Source of the DNA: Fibrobacter sp.
GTDB taxonomy: Bacteria > Fibrobacterota > Fibrobacteria > Fibrobacterales > Fibrobacteraceae
Assembly: GCA_024398965.1 (NCBI GenBank)
Contig: JAKSIF010000001.1
Location: 124,001-188,000, forward strand
Length of the DNA: 64,000 nucleotides
Direction: 5' to 3'
Shown here: in pieces, positions 8,507 to 18,401 of the stretch
How positions within the stretch are numbered: the stretch's first letter is position 1
Layout: each line of letters opens with the position of its first letter
Notes under the pieces: model-generated
What the model was told of the DNA's origin: nothing
What the model saw: only the letters and a program-made list of their open reading frames with translations
Databases searched by the model: none
Position numbers and translations under genes: made by a program

Positions 8507-9634
8507 TTATTTTTCTTTATCGCGGGAGACAGAGGGCATTATGGATGTCTTGCTCAGGAGGGCGCTTTCCTTGGAATTCACAAGACGTTTCTGTTCGCGC
8601 ATGGATGCAAGCGCCTTGGAACGACGGCGAGCGGATTCCTGAAGGTTCACGGATTCGTCGTATTCGTCAACGATTTCTCGACCGAGAATTTCTTCCAGAA
8701 CGTCTTCCAGACTGACAACACCTGCAATGGCACCCCACTCGTCCACAAGCCCCACGATATGACAACGCTGCTTCAAGAAGCGAAGAAGAAGCTTGTCCAG
8801 AGTAAGACTGTCGGGAATCAACTGCAGAGGACGCATCAGCTGGCGGAGCTTGATATCGCGGTGACCTTCGGCCAGCTTGTTGTAGGCATCGCGGCGGAGG
8901 ATGATACCCACCCAATTATCCTTGTTCTTGTCGTACAGCGGGATGCGGGAGAACGGCCAGTTCCCGCGTTCATCAAGAGACTCTCCCAGAGTTTTATCTG
9001 CTGCAAGAGTGAAAACAACCTGACGTGGCGTCATCACCTTTCGCACTGGAATGGACTTCAATGCAAGAATGTTCTTGATAACAACAGACTGCTGACGGTC
9101 AATTACATCCTCACGAAGGCCAAGGCTTACAAGGCTGTTGATGTCATCGATACTCACATCTTTCTTTTCCTCAGATTCGTGAGTCCAATGTTTTGTAAGG
9201 GTCAGGCAAAGCCAAATCAATCCGGTACAGGAAAGCACCTTTGTAATGTAGTAGAAGGCCACCGCCACAATCGGGGCCACAATCTTCGCCTGCTTCACAC
9301 CAAGAGTCTTGGGGGTAATTTCACCGAAAAGCAGGATGAGAATCGTCAGCACAATGGGTAAGGCCACCTGCCCTGCCGGAGGCAAGTTCTTTACCGCCAG
9401 AGCCGTAGCCAGGGATGCGCCCACCGTATTGGCAATAGTATTCACAACAAGAACAGACGCAATGTAACGGTCAATATTGTCCTTGACGTGAGTCATGTAG
9501 CGGGCTGTAAACTTTTTCTGTTTCTCAAGCAACTCTATAGATGCAGGCGGAATGCTATAAAAGGACGCCTCCGTCACAGAGCAAAAGGCCGACGTCAAAA
9601 GACATCCCAAAACAGTAAGTACAATGTAAAGCAT
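8507..9634 (-). CDS. CNNM/HlyC-CorC family membrane protein (DUF21 plus CBS pair), lacking the C-terminal CorC domain
   Basis: 375 residues. DUF21-type transmembrane domain (about 1-170) with a small-residue-rich first helix; a CBS pair (about 185-320) with VRKVMTPRQVVF and VVSLEDVLEEILGREIVDEYDE. After the CBS pair only ~55 polar residues remain, so the CorC/HlyC C-terminal domain found in most relatives is absent. The family is linked to Mg2+/Co2+ transport and membrane repair. Its ATG overlaps the upstream protease stop (TAATG at 9634), indicating translational coupling. Confidence 0.87.
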   Translation of the reverse strand: MLYIVLTVLGCLLTSAFCSVTEASFYSIPPASIELLEKQKKFTARYMTHVKDNIDRYIASVLVVNTIANTVGASLATALAVKNLPPAGQVALPIVLTILILLFGEITPKTLGVKQAKIVAPIVAVAFYYITKVLSCTGLIWLCLTLTKHWTHESEEKKDVSIDDINSLVSLGLREDVIDRQQSVVIKNILALKSIPVRKVMTPRQVVFTLAADKTLGESLDERGNWPFSRIPLYDKNKDNWVGIILRRDAYNKLAEGHRDIKLRQLMRPLQLIPDSLTLDKLLLRFLKQRCHIVGLVDEWGAIAGVVSLEDVLEEILGREIVDEYDESVNLQESARRRSKALASMREQKRLVNSKESALLSKTSIMPSVSRDKEK

Positions 9635-11961
9635 TAACGATCACCCCACATTTCTGTTCCCCAAAGAATCGGATCTACTGCCCACAATTTGATAGACTCC
9701 ATTTCTGATACGAAATCCATGAAGGCCCTTGAACTGGGCATGGGAACCATATAGTCCGTGTCTGTATTCAACATCATCAAGTCGACATCCGTGGAGGGGC
9801 TAATGTCGGCCAGCTTCTTTGCGGCAGCAATAGCATGGTCTATGCCTCCAACGTCATGGATAAGCCCGGCATTCTTCGCTTCCAGGCCAATCATAACACG
9901 GCCGCCACCATAGACGCTGTCTACAACAGCCTGGGGCACTCCCGTGGCGTTAGACACAACCCCTGTGAATCGGTTATAGAAGTCATCCATGTATTCCTGG
10001 AGTGCGGCCTTTTCTTCGTCCGTCCAGGGACGGGTAAATGAGGTTGCATCAGAGTAATCGTGGGTCTTTACCGATTCGCTACGGATGCCGACCTTGGAAA
10101 GTAGACCGGAAACATCGATCTTGCCGCCATAGATACCAATGCTACCCACAATAGCCATCGGCTCTGCAATGATGTAGTCCGCACCGCAGGCGATATAGAA
10201 ACCGCCCGATGCTCCCATATGGCCAATGCTTGCCACCACAGGAATTCCCAATTCGCTGACATGACGCAACGCTGCCCAGATCTTGTCTGAGGCAAGGGCA
10301 CTTCCACCCGGAGAGGAAATACGGACAATCAAGGCCTCTGCACCGGACTGAGGCAGTTTTCTTAGCGATTCCAAAACAGAACGTTCCATTCGCGTATCTA
10401 TGGAACCGTCAATATTCAACACAGCCAACTGCGTGCGATGAGTCCAACTTTCATTGAACAGCTTACGATCAGTCGGTCTCCACGTACGGAAACTGGCGTA
10501 AGGGGCATCCAAGTCAAAGAAGGTCTTCAGGGCATACGCCGGCACCTGATCTATATAAAGAAGCGTATCCACCAATCCAAACTGCTGAGCAGACTTGGCC
10601 GTTACCATAGGCTTCGAGGCCAATGTATCCAGATAATTTGCGGCAGCCTCCAAAGGCATCTTCTTAGCCAACTTTCGATTGGCGATATAGGCCTCGATAA
10701 CAGTCCACATGCTATGGTATAGGGAGTCCCGATTTGAGCGAGCCTCCACAGACATGGAGTCGGCGATGTAAGGTTCTACAGCAGCCTTGAACTGACCATG
10801 GCGAAGGAACTCCACCTTTACACCCAGCTTGTCAAACAAACCCTTGTAGTATAAGGAGTTGCCACCAAGACCTCGCCAGTTAAGATGAGCAGAAGGCTCC
10901 ACAACAATACGATCAACACTTGACGCCGCCAAAAGAACCGACGGGCGAACATCATCCATATAGGCAATCACCTTGCTGCCCCGCATCTTCAATTTCATGA
11001 CAGAGCGGTTAATTTCATTGGACACCGCAAGGCTTCCCTTATATCCGGAAAAATCAAGAACCACAAGGCCACAGGCCGGATCGCGAAGAAGATGTTCAAA
11101 AAGATTTCGAACCTTCCAGATGCTAACAGAATTCTTTCTGAAGAAGGCGAATTCCTCATCTCGCTCAGAAACCTCCATATCCAGCGGAACACGGATTATC
11201 TGGGCGCTCATGGAGGCTCTCGGATTGCGGGCAGCATGATACCCCCAGGCGCCGCCCTTAGGCAGCAGGTCGTCATACACATGGATAGCCGCATTGTTGT
11301 AACCGCCAAAGGTCGTAGAGAACGTCAGACGGAAATCTCCATCGCCATACAAAGGTATTCTAAAGCCCCACCTGAAGCCGTAGGATTCTAGTTCTAGCAA
11401 AAGCCTGTGGTCCTCGAAATTTTCCACATCATAGCTGACGCTAAAACTATTCCCCAGACGCAAAGTTGCCCCGAGATTTTGAACCCTTTCCTGTGCCTGC
11501 GGGCCCACATAAAGCAAGTTATCGCAGGAATATCCCAAGGAAAGAAAGCGGAAAGGACGGATCAAGACGCCAGGCGCATAGCTCCATTCCGTGCCGTTGA
11601 AATCAGAGCTTCGGAACGCAGTTACGCGATGGCCAAAAAAAAGTGCCCTGTCAAACAAATCAAAGGAATGGGTCAGCCCCCATCGAGATTCGTCAAAGCC
11701 ATGAGGCCCCTGGAGATAGTCGAATCCTGCAGCCCAGTTATCCAGGTTGCCGCCAATCCGGAAATTGGAAACCTCATTGTCGTAATCGTAGGAGACTAAG
11801 GCGCCCTTGGAATCAAAAGCCGACACACTCGCCGGGTTACCCCAGATGCCATGTTCGTTTTCCAAGGATACAAATCCTGATTCGCCAGGAATATAGGCCA
11901 AGGCGGCACTCGCCAAGGCTAGTGCCATAAAACCAAGTAGTCTACCATTCTTAAAAGTCAT
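9634..11961 (-). CDS. SppA-type S49 protease with N-terminal outer-membrane-barrel-like domain
   Basis: 775 residues. Signal peptide 1-22. Residues about 25-250 read as alternating beta strands starting with GNPAS (41-45), as in PorV-like/UPF0164 barrels. Two tandem S49 domains follow (about 255-480 and 510-740). The catalytic Lys is in [10 protein letters not shown] (Lys392) and the nucleophile in GASGG (Ser585), the SppA Lys-Ser dyad split between the two halves. Classical SppA is an inner-membrane signal-peptide peptidase of ~600 residues; this form would sit at or face the outer membrane. GGAG precedes the ATG. It is 12 bases behind a barrel-like protein and coupled to the CNNM gene. Confidence 0.85.
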   Translation of the reverse strand: MTFKNGRLLGFMALALASAALAYIPGESGFVSLENEHGIWGNPASVSAFDSKGALVSYDYDNEVSNFRIGGNLDNWAAGFDYLQGPHGFDESRWGLTHSFDLFDRALFFGHRVTAFRSSDFNGTEWSYAPGVLIRPFRFLSLGYSCDNLLYVGPQAQERVQNLGATLRLGNSFSVSYDVENFEDHRLLLELESYGFRWGFRIPLYGDGDFRLTFSTTFGGYNNAAIHVYDDLLPKGGAWGYHAARNPRASMSAQIIRVPLDMEVSERDEEFAFFRKNSVSIWKVRNLFEHLLRDPACGLVVLDFSGYKGSLAVSNEINRSVMKLKMRGSKVIAYMDDVRPSVLLAASSVDRIVVEPSAHLNWRGLGGNSLYYKGLFDKLGVKVEFLRHGQFKAAVEPYIADSMSVEARSNRDSLYHSMWTVIEAYIANRKLAKKMPLEAAANYLDTLASKPMVTAKSAQQFGLVDTLLYIDQVPAYALKTFFDLDAPYASFRTWRPTDRKLFNESWTHRTQLAVLNIDGSIDTRMERSVLESLRKLPQSGAEALIVRISSPGGSALASDKIWAALRHVSELGIPVVASIGHMGASGGFYIACGADYIIAEPMAIVGSIGIYGGKIDVSGLLSKVGIRSESVKTHDYSDATSFTRPWTDEEKAALQEYMDDFYNRFTGVVSNATGVPQAVVDSVYGGGRVMIGLEAKNAGLIHDVGGIDHAIAAAKKLADISPSTDVDLMMLNTDTDYMVPMPSSRAFMDFVSEMESIKLWAVDPILWGTEMWGDR

Positions 11962-11973
11962 AGAAACTCCAAG

Positions 11974-12804
11974 CTAGCGAAACATAAACTTCGTGTAAAA
12001 GCCTATGGTGTGGCCCGTTTCAAAGCCAAACAAGTCACCACGATTCATCTCATAAAACATGGCAACACCAAGAGAATTCTTCGCCACAGCCCAATAACGT
12101 CCCGCATCTAAACGCAACCTAAAGCCCCGATACAAATCATCCATCTTGCGGTAGGGCTTATCCATATTCATGTTTTCGGATTCCTGGATACGCCAGCGAT
12201 ACAGAAAGACATAATCAACAAGCCAACCGGAAGGGTCGTCATAATCCCAGGCCAATTTCCAGGAGATTGAAGCCTTTACGCCAAGTTCGTCCCCAGGCTG
12301 GAAATTCCGTTTGTCTAGAAACGTAAAGTACTCCATGGACGCCCCCAAATTCATCCCCTTGGAAAAGGGATACACAACAAAGGGACTTACGCCAAGACGA
12401 TGAAACCGATTCACCTGAGAACCTTCACCGGGAGGAAGCCGCCAGTTGATATCCACTCCAAGGAAGGAATTGGGCATCATTTTCATGCCTAGGTAAGACT
12501 CATTAAAGCCATTCACATCTAGATTCAGGGCTTCGTGACGCTGATCATGAAGCATCGTATCAAATTCATAACTCACAAATCGGTAGGCAAAATCCGCATA
12601 GACGCTAAAGCAGTTGCAAGGAGCATACTCCCCCGCCAATTCCGCGTCTGCACTATAGACATCATCCAAAAGTTCCACATTTCCGCCAAAAATCGCATAA
12701 CTTGACGGAATACGAATAGGCAAAACCGATTCGCGGGCATGGCAAAAAACGCCCAAGACAAGGACGAAAAAGGGGATAAACCTCAATAAAAAACATCTAT
12801 CCAT
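11974..12804 (-). CDS. Hypothetical outer-membrane beta-barrel-like protein
   Basis: 276 residues from the ATG at 12804; a TTG at 12840 would add 12 residues in front of an already complete signal peptide. After the signal sequence (about 1-23, ending CHA) the protein alternates polar and aromatic residues in a strand pattern (for example YADFAYRFVSYEF, LGASMEYFTFL) and ends in FYTKFMFR, similar to the aromatic end of barrel proteins. No family recognised. First gene of the operon that continues with the SppA fusion protein, so an outer-membrane partnership is plausible. Confidence 0.7.
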   Translation of the reverse strand: MDRCFLLRFIPFFVLVLGVFCHARESVLPIRIPSSYAIFGGNVELLDDVYSADAELAGEYAPCNCFSVYADFAYRFVSYEFDTMLHDQRHEALNLDVNGFNESYLGMKMMPNSFLGVDINWRLPPGEGSQVNRFHRLGVSPFVVYPFSKGMNLGASMEYFTFLDKRNFQPGDELGVKASISWKLAWDYDDPSGWLVDYVFLYRWRIQESENMNMDKPYRKMDDLYRGFRLRLDAGRYWAVAKNSLGVAMFYEMNRGDLFGFETGHTIGFYTKFMFR

Positions 12805-12893
12805 AGTAAGACTGCTATAACTTAAAAAAATGACAAACAAGTATGCTAAGATGATTTGGAAATCTGCGATATTTATCTATATTTTGACCTACC

Positions 12894-13292
12894 ATGAAAA
12901 AGATTATTACATACGGAACCTTTGATTTGTTGCATTATGGACACATTAACCTGCTAAAGCGAGCCAAAGCTTTAGGAGACTACCTTATTGTGGCCCTTTC
13001 TACCGACGAATTCAATTGGAACCAAAAGCAGAAAAAGTGCTACTTCAGCTACGAAAAGCGCAAGCAGCTCCTTGAAGCAGTCCGCTATGTGGATCTTGTC
13101 ATTCCCGAAGAAACCTGGGACCAGAAGAAGACCGACGTCAAGGAATATCATGTAGACACCTTTGTTATGGGCGACGACTGGAAAGGCAAATTCGATTTCC
13201 TCAAGGAAGACTGCGAAGTGGTATACCTAGAACGCACTCCGGAAATCAGTACCACCCAAATCAAGAAAGATTTGGAAACATTAAAGAAATAA
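12894..13292 (+). CDS. tagD: Glycerol-3-phosphate cytidylyltransferase
   Basis: 132 residues, the full family length. HYGH (14-17) is the HxGH nucleotidyl-transfer motif and RTPEISTT (114-121) the second CTP-binding signature typical of TagD/TarD. It makes CDP-glycerol from CTP and sn-glycerol-3-phosphate in the cytoplasm. In Gram-positives this feeds teichoic acid; here it begins a surface-glycan locus that also has two licD genes, so CDP-glycerol is probably used to decorate a glycan. A TATATTTTG promoter element ends seven bases before the ATG, with no Shine-Dalgarno. Confidence 0.92.
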   Translation: MKKIITYGTFDLLHYGHINLLKRAKALGDYLIVALSTDEFNWNQKQKKCYFSYEKRKQLLEAVRYVDLVIPEETWDQKKTDVKEYHVDTFVMGDDWKGKFDFLKEDCEVVYLERTPEISTTQIKKDLETLKK

Positions 13293-13302
13293 CGGTTCTC
13301 CA

Positions 13303-14580
13303 ATGAAGCGCCTGCCTCGGAAGCTTTCATTGGCATTTCCCGTTCTTTTTTTCCTGGCCATTTCGTTTATTCTTTGCTCCTGTGGTACATGGAGCGAAAG
13401 TACATCCACCGATTCAGACTCAGCCTATTTACCGCTAGACGATTCGGAGTATCCCTACGCAGAATTGCCCCGTCTAGTGATAGAAACAGACGACTTTAAA
13501 CAAATTAACAACCGCGAAACAAAGGTTCCCGCCCACCTTCAGTTCTATGGGGAAAAAGGGCCTTCCAGCCAGATACAGGACCTCACCATCAAGGGGCGGG
13601 GCAACTCCAGTTTCGTCATGACCAAGTTCGGCTACAAGATTAAACTTGCCGAAAAGACATCCATCCTGGACATGTCCAAAGACAAGGAATGGGACCTGAT
13701 TTCCAACTTTCGCGACAAGTCCATGTTGCGAAACTACATCACCTATCAGCTAGCGGGAATTCTAGGCGACGAATATTATCCCAAATGCAAGTTCATAGAG
13801 CTGTATCTCAATCGGGAATACCGGGGAATATACCTCCTTGTCGAGCATGTCAAGGTGTCCGAGAATCGAGTCAACATTGCCAAAAGTGATTCCAGTTTTC
13901 TCTTTGAGAAAACATCCGCCACCTCTACCGATGGCATCATGTTTACATCTAGCCTAGACTATATTTTCAAGTTCTGCCAACCAAAGGATCCCGACGAAAA
14001 ATCTCAGGAACTCCTAAAGAATCACATCAACGACTTTGAACGCTTTTTACGATCAAAAAGCATTTATAACCTGGATAGCATCCGTAAATGGATAGACGTC
14101 GAAGATTTCGTGAGATATTACTGGGTTCAGGAATTTACGAAGAACATGGATGGGCATCGGCGCAGCATATTCATAACCTGGGAAAAAGACGGCGAAAATC
14201 AGAATCCCATAAAGATGGGGCCCGTTTGGGATTTTGATCTTGGTTACGGAAACTCAAGGGACGAAAAAAGTATTCCCGAACAATGGCTCATACGCAAATA
14301 TGGATGGGATCGATTCCTGTTCAAGAACCCAAAGTACGAAGATCTGGTAAAGACTTACTGGAAAAACAACCGTTCTACATTTATTACACTGCTAGATTCG
14401 ATAGACACCATGTCCCAGAGGTTAGAAAAAGCCTCCGCCAACGAATTCAAGAAATGGCCCGTACTGAACAACGATACAGACTGGCCCTTCATGGAGAAAT
14501 TCGACAGCTACCAGGATGCCGTAAACTCCCTAAAATACTGGATAGAAAAACGAATCCAATGGATCGACAAGAACATATAA
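13303..14580 (+). CDS. CotH-family kinase-like lipoprotein
   Basis: 425 residues. N-terminal lipobox ending LCSC (Cys27), so anchored in a membrane on the periplasmic or outer side. The CotH domain covers about 90-420: IKGRGNSS (N-terminal substrate/ATP loop), WDLISNFRDKSMLRNY, and the metal-binding VWDFDLGYGN (about 305-315). CotH of Bacillus is an atypical protein kinase that phosphorylates spore-coat proteins; related proteins in Fibrobacter are exported with unknown targets. It sits 10 bases after tagD and 18 before the flippase, so it belongs to the glycan locus. Confidence 0.88.
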   Translation: MKRLPRKLSLAFPVLFFLAISFILCSCGTWSESTSTDSDSAYLPLDDSEYPYAELPRLVIETDDFKQINNRETKVPAHLQFYGEKGPSSQIQDLTIKGRGNSSFVMTKFGYKIKLAEKTSILDMSKDKEWDLISNFRDKSMLRNYITYQLAGILGDEYYPKCKFIELYLNREYRGIYLLVEHVKVSENRVNIAKSDSSFLFEKTSATSTDGIMFTSSLDYIFKFCQPKDPDEKSQELLKNHINDFERFLRSKSIYNLDSIRKWIDVEDFVRYYWVQEFTKNMDGHRRSIFITWEKDGENQNPIKMGPVWDFDLGYGNSRDEKSIPEQWLIRKYGWDRFLFKNPKYEDLVKTYWKNNRSTFITLLDSIDTMSQRLEKASANEFKKWPVLNNDTDWPFMEKFDSYQDAVNSLKYWIEKRIQWIDKNI

Positions 14581-14583
14581 TTC

Positions 14584-14591
14584 TACATTTG
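14584..14591 (+). promoter_or_regulatory. TAnnTTTG promoter element before the flippase gene
   Basis: TACATTTG ends seven bases before the ATG at 14599. No Shine-Dalgarno is present. Spacing suggests a transcript starting at or just before the start codon. Confidence 0.4.
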
Positions 14592-14598
14592 TAGAGTA

Positions 14599-16038
14599 AT
14601 GTCTCTAAAGCAAAAAACATTCAAAGGTGTTATCTGGAGCGCCGTAGAACGATTTTCTACGCAGGGCGTCCAGTTCCTGTTCGGCATCCTTCTCGCAAGG
14701 CTCTTAACCCCGAATGATTATGGCATGATTGCCATGCTCACCATCTTTATGGCGGTGAGCCAAACGTTCATCGACAGCGGCTTCGGCAACGCCCTTATCC
14801 GCAAGCCGGATCGTAACGAAAGCGACAAGGCCACGGTATTCTTTTTCAACATATTTATGTCCGTAGCATGCTACGGCATTATATTCCTAGCGGCACCTTT
14901 TGTAGCCAAGTTCTACAATATGGAAGATCTTTCGGACATTCTCCGAGTTCTTGCCATTAATCTTATCATTATAGCAGTAGGTTCCATCCAACGCCTAAAC
15001 CTGACCATCGATTTGAATTTCAAGACTCTTGCAAAGGTTTCTCTTTCAGGAGCCCTCGTTGGTGGAACGGCAGGTCTAATTTGCGCATATAACGGATTCG
15101 GCGTATGGTCCCTGGTTGTGCAGCAGATGACCACCACCTCCTTCAGGGCAATTCTCTTTTGGACATTAGTTCGCTGGCGGCCCAAGACATTCTTCAGCAA
15201 GAAATCCTTCAAGGACATGTTCGGCTTTGGATCAAAGCTATTGGCATCGGGATTGCTGAACACCGTCTACGACAATGTTTACGACTTGATTATCGGTAAG
15301 GTCTTTGCTGCAGCCACTCTTGGTAACTACACCCGAGCCTCTCACTTTGCACAGTTCCCGTCATCCAATATCACAGGAATTTTCCAGAGAGTTACATTCC
15401 CTGTTCTAAGCAAGATTCAGGATGACCACGAGAAATTGCGCAAAGGTTACCTGAAGTTTCTGAACATGGCAACCCTAGTCGTATTCCCCTTAATGATTGG
15501 ACTCGCCGCCTTGGCAAAGCCGTTCATACTCCTAGTGCTGACCGACAAATGGGCTAATGCAATACTCATTTTGCAAATCATCTGTTTCCCTATGATGTGG
15601 TACCCCGTACATTCCATCAACCTAAATATGCTACAGGTGATGGGCCGTTCTGATTTATTTCTGAAACTTGAAATCATAAAAAAGATTGTAGGAATCGCAA
15701 TACTTTGCATTACAGTTCCCCATGGTATCATCGCCATGTGCTTCGGCCAATGGGCAAGTGCAGCCATTAGCCTTGTAATAAACACCTACTATTCCGGAAA
15801 GTTGTTAGATGCAGGACTCAGTAAGCAAATGAAATTCTACATTCCCACACTTCTGAATTCACTTGTGATGGGCACAATTTGCATGGGTGTCACAAAACTT
15901 TTACCGGAACAGCAATACGGCGTACAACTAGTTCTAGGCATCACAGCAGGTACAGCCTACTACACCATCAGCAACTGGATTTTTAACAGGGAAACTGTCC
16001 GGGAACTATTAAGCCTTTTGAACAGAAAGAAAAACTAA
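14599..16038 (+). CDS. wzx: Oligosaccharide flippase, Wzx/MOP family
   Basis: 479 residues with 12-14 hydrophobic segments. The N-terminus (KGVIWSAVERFSTQGVQFLF and LLARLLTPNDYGMIAM) is characteristic of the lipopolysaccharide-biosynthesis branch of the MOP superfamily. It would move undecaprenyl-linked repeat units across the inner membrane. With the wzy-like gene at 24572 it defines a Wzx/Wzy-dependent pathway. It does not encode substrate specificity that can be read from sequence. Confidence 0.9.
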   Translation: MSLKQKTFKGVIWSAVERFSTQGVQFLFGILLARLLTPNDYGMIAMLTIFMAVSQTFIDSGFGNALIRKPDRNESDKATVFFFNIFMSVACYGIIFLAAPFVAKFYNMEDLSDILRVLAINLIIIAVGSIQRLNLTIDLNFKTLAKVSLSGALVGGTAGLICAYNGFGVWSLVVQQMTTTSFRAILFWTLVRWRPKTFFSKKSFKDMFGFGSKLLASGLLNTVYDNVYDLIIGKVFAAATLGNYTRASHFAQFPSSNITGIFQRVTFPVLSKIQDDHEKLRKGYLKFLNMATLVVFPLMIGLAALAKPFILLVLTDKWANAILILQIICFPMMWYPVHSINLNMLQVMGRSDLFLKLEIIKKIVGIAILCITVPHGIIAMCFGQWASAAISLVINTYYSGKLLDAGLSKQMKFYIPTLLNSLVMGTICMGVTKLLPEQQYGVQLVLGITAGTAYYTISNWIFNRETVRELLSLLNRKKN

Positions 16039-16054
16039 TTGTAAATTATCCACT

Positions 16055-17170
16055 ATGAGCGAAAATAAAACTATTACAGTGACGTCCCCCCTTCTTCCGA
16101 AACTGGAAGATTTCATACCCATGCTTCAGGACATCTGGGACAGAAAATGGCTAACCAACAACGGCCATTATCACAAAGAACTGGAAAAGGCTCTAGCAGA
16201 CTATCTCGGGGTCAAATACATCAGCTTGTTTACCAACGGAACTCTTCCCCTTATCACCGCCTTACAGGCAATGAAAATCACCGGAGAAGTGATTACCACT
16301 CCGTATAGTTTTGTAGCCACCACCCATTCCATTTGGTGGAACGGTCTAAAGCCAGTCTTTGTTGACGTTGACGAAAAAACCGGCAACATTGACCCCGAAA
16401 AAATCGAAGCCGCAATCACGCCGCACACTACAGCGATCATGCCGGTTCATGTCTACGGTACGCCCTGCAACATGAAACGCATTCAGGAAATCGCAGACAT
16501 TTACGGTCTGAAGATTATTTACGACGCGGCCCACGCCTTCGGGGTAAAGAAGGATGGAGAATCCGTTTTGAAGGCCGGCGATATGAGCACCCTTAGCTTC
16601 CACGCAACAAAAGTCTATAACACTATCGAAGGTGGAGCCCTTGTTTGTCATGACGAAGCTACCAAGAAGCGTATTGACTTCCTAAAAAACTTCGGCTTTA
16701 ACGGAGAGACCACAGTAGTTGCACCCGGCATCAACAGCAAGATGGATGAAATCCGATCTGCCTATGGTCTTTTGAATCTAAAGCAGGTAGACGACGCAAT
16801 CGCCAAACGCAAGGCTGTCGCGGAAAAATATCGCGAAGCATTGAAGGACGTTGCAGGCATCCGCTGTCTCCAGGATATAGAAGGAGTACACCATAACTAC
16901 GCCTACTTCCCCATTTTCATCAATGAGGAATACGGCGTAAGCCGCGACAATCTTTACGCCAAATTGCAGGAACACAACATCTTTGGCCGTCGCTACTTCT
17001 ATCCTCTAATCAGCACATTCTCCGCATACAAGGGTCTTGAATCAGCTAATCCTAAAAATCTTCCTGTTGCACACAAGCTGGCAGACCAGGTGCTATGCCT
17101 CCCCATGTTTGCAGGGCTTGACGATGAAGGCGTAAACCGCGTTATCGACGTTGTTGTCAACAAGAAATAA
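16055..17170 (+). CDS. DegT/DnrJ/EryC1/StrS-family PLP aminotransferase
   Basis: 371 residues. Substrate and PLP motifs are in family order: FTNGTLPLITALQA (about 56-69), IYDAAHAFGV (about 156-165), and SFHATKVYNTIEGG with the Schiff-base Lys186. The family transaminates nucleotide-linked keto-sugars or related keto compounds. It is followed nine bases later by an ATP-grasp gene; the same aminotransferase plus ATP-grasp order occurs again at 18402-20653. Whether the substrate is a sugar or a carboxylic keto acid cannot be decided from the sequence. Confidence 0.9.
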   Translation: MSENKTITVTSPLLPKLEDFIPMLQDIWDRKWLTNNGHYHKELEKALADYLGVKYISLFTNGTLPLITALQAMKITGEVITTPYSFVATTHSIWWNGLKPVFVDVDEKTGNIDPEKIEAAITPHTTAIMPVHVYGTPCNMKRIQEIADIYGLKIIYDAAHAFGVKKDGESVLKAGDMSTLSFHATKVYNTIEGGALVCHDEATKKRIDFLKNFGFNGETTVVAPGINSKMDEIRSAYGLLNLKQVDDAIAKRKAVAEKYREALKDVAGIRCLQDIEGVHHNYAYFPIFINEEYGVSRDNLYAKLQEHNIFGRRYFYPLISTFSAYKGLESANPKNLPVAHKLADQVLCLPMFAGLDDEGVNRVIDVVVNKK

Positions 17171-17179
17171 GGTATCGGA

Positions 17180-18388
17180 ATGCCCTCCAAAAAGCTGATG
17201 TTACTTGGCGGTCTCCGCTACCTCATTCCCGTCATCGAGGAAGCCCACAAACTGGGTATTTATGTCATTACAGCAGACTACCTGCCAAACAACATTGCGC
17301 ATAAATACTCCGACGAGTATTGCAACGTCAGTATCATCGACAAGGATGCTGTTCTCGCAAAGGCTAGGGAACTAAAAATTGATGGAATTCTATCTCACGC
17401 GGTAGACCCTGGAGTCACCACGGCGGCGTATGTGGCAGAACAGATGGGATTACCCTTCCAATGCTCCTACGAAGCAGCCTGCATTTTCCAGGACAAGTCT
17501 AAGTTCCGAGCATTCCTTGCGGCCAATGGATTCAACTGCCCCAAGGCCAAAGGTTACGACAACACAGAAGACGCCCTTAAGGACATTGATTATTTCAACT
17601 GGCCTGTCATCGTAAAACCGGTTGACTCCGCCGGCAGTAAAGGCGTTACCAAGGTCGAAAGCAGGGCCGATTTGCCTGCAGCAATTTCTACAGCACTTTC
17701 TGCATCCATTAGCAAGAATTTCGTTATCGAAGACTTTCTCGATAAGGTGGGAGCGCAATCTAGCGCAGACATCTTTACCGTAAACGGCCAATTGGTCTAT
17801 CCGGCATATTCCGATCAACTGTTTGACAAGAATGCAGCCAACCCATACACGCCTGCTATTGAAATCTGGCCCGCCTCCATGGAACAAAAATTCCAGGATG
17901 ACCTAACACAGCAGCTTCAACGCCTTTTCACCTTACTAAAGGTCAAGTCCGGCATCTACAATGTGGAAAGCCGAGTTTGTTCCAACGGCAAGGCTTACAT
18001 CATGGAAGTAAGCCCAAGAGGTGGCGGCAACCGCATCGCAGAACTTCAAGACATGGCTACAGGCCAAAACCTAATCCAGAACGAAGTCAAGAAAGCCTTA
18101 GGCATGCAAATGGACAACATTACGCCCCCCGTTTACGATGGGGTCTGGTGCAATTATATCCTGCATTCTTCCCAAGAGGGAACTCTGGTTTCAATAAACA
18201 TCGATCCCAAATTCCAGCAGAAGTTTGTCCGCAACATCGGACTGATCGTGAAGCCAGGCGACCACATTGTGCCCTTTTCAGGAGCAAATACTTCGCTGGG
18301 AACACTATTCATCCGTTGCCAAAGCCACGAAGAATTAAACTCTGTGCTAAGCAACATCAGCCAGTACGTGAATATCGTTCTGAACTAA
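17180..18388 (+). CDS. ATP-grasp ligase (first copy)
   Basis: 402 residues with pre-ATP-grasp Rossmann part (about 1-100, KLMLLGGLRYLIPVIEEAHK), ATP-grasp core (about 110-310) with VIVKPVDSAGSKGVTKV (nucleotide-binding loop) and YIMEVSPRGGGNRI (metal-binding E and basic residues), and a C-terminal domain. The fold joins a carboxylate to an amine or other nucleophile through an acyl phosphate. The family is shared with PurK/carbamoyl-phosphate-synthase-like ligases, but the location in a glycan locus suggests amide formation on a sugar acid or amino acid. Confidence 0.88.
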   Translation: MPSKKLMLLGGLRYLIPVIEEAHKLGIYVITADYLPNNIAHKYSDEYCNVSIIDKDAVLAKARELKIDGILSHAVDPGVTTAAYVAEQMGLPFQCSYEAACIFQDKSKFRAFLAANGFNCPKAKGYDNTEDALKDIDYFNWPVIVKPVDSAGSKGVTKVESRADLPAAISTALSASISKNFVIEDFLDKVGAQSSADIFTVNGQLVYPAYSDQLFDKNAANPYTPAIEIWPASMEQKFQDDLTQQLQRLFTLLKVKSGIYNVESRVCSNGKAYIMEVSPRGGGNRIAELQDMATGQNLIQNEVKKALGMQMDNITPPVYDGVWCNYILHSSQEGTLVSINIDPKFQQKFVRNIGLIVKPGDHIVPFSGANTSLGTLFIRCQSHEELNSVLSNISQYVNIVLN

Positions 18389-18401
18389 AGGGAATTCAAT
18401 A

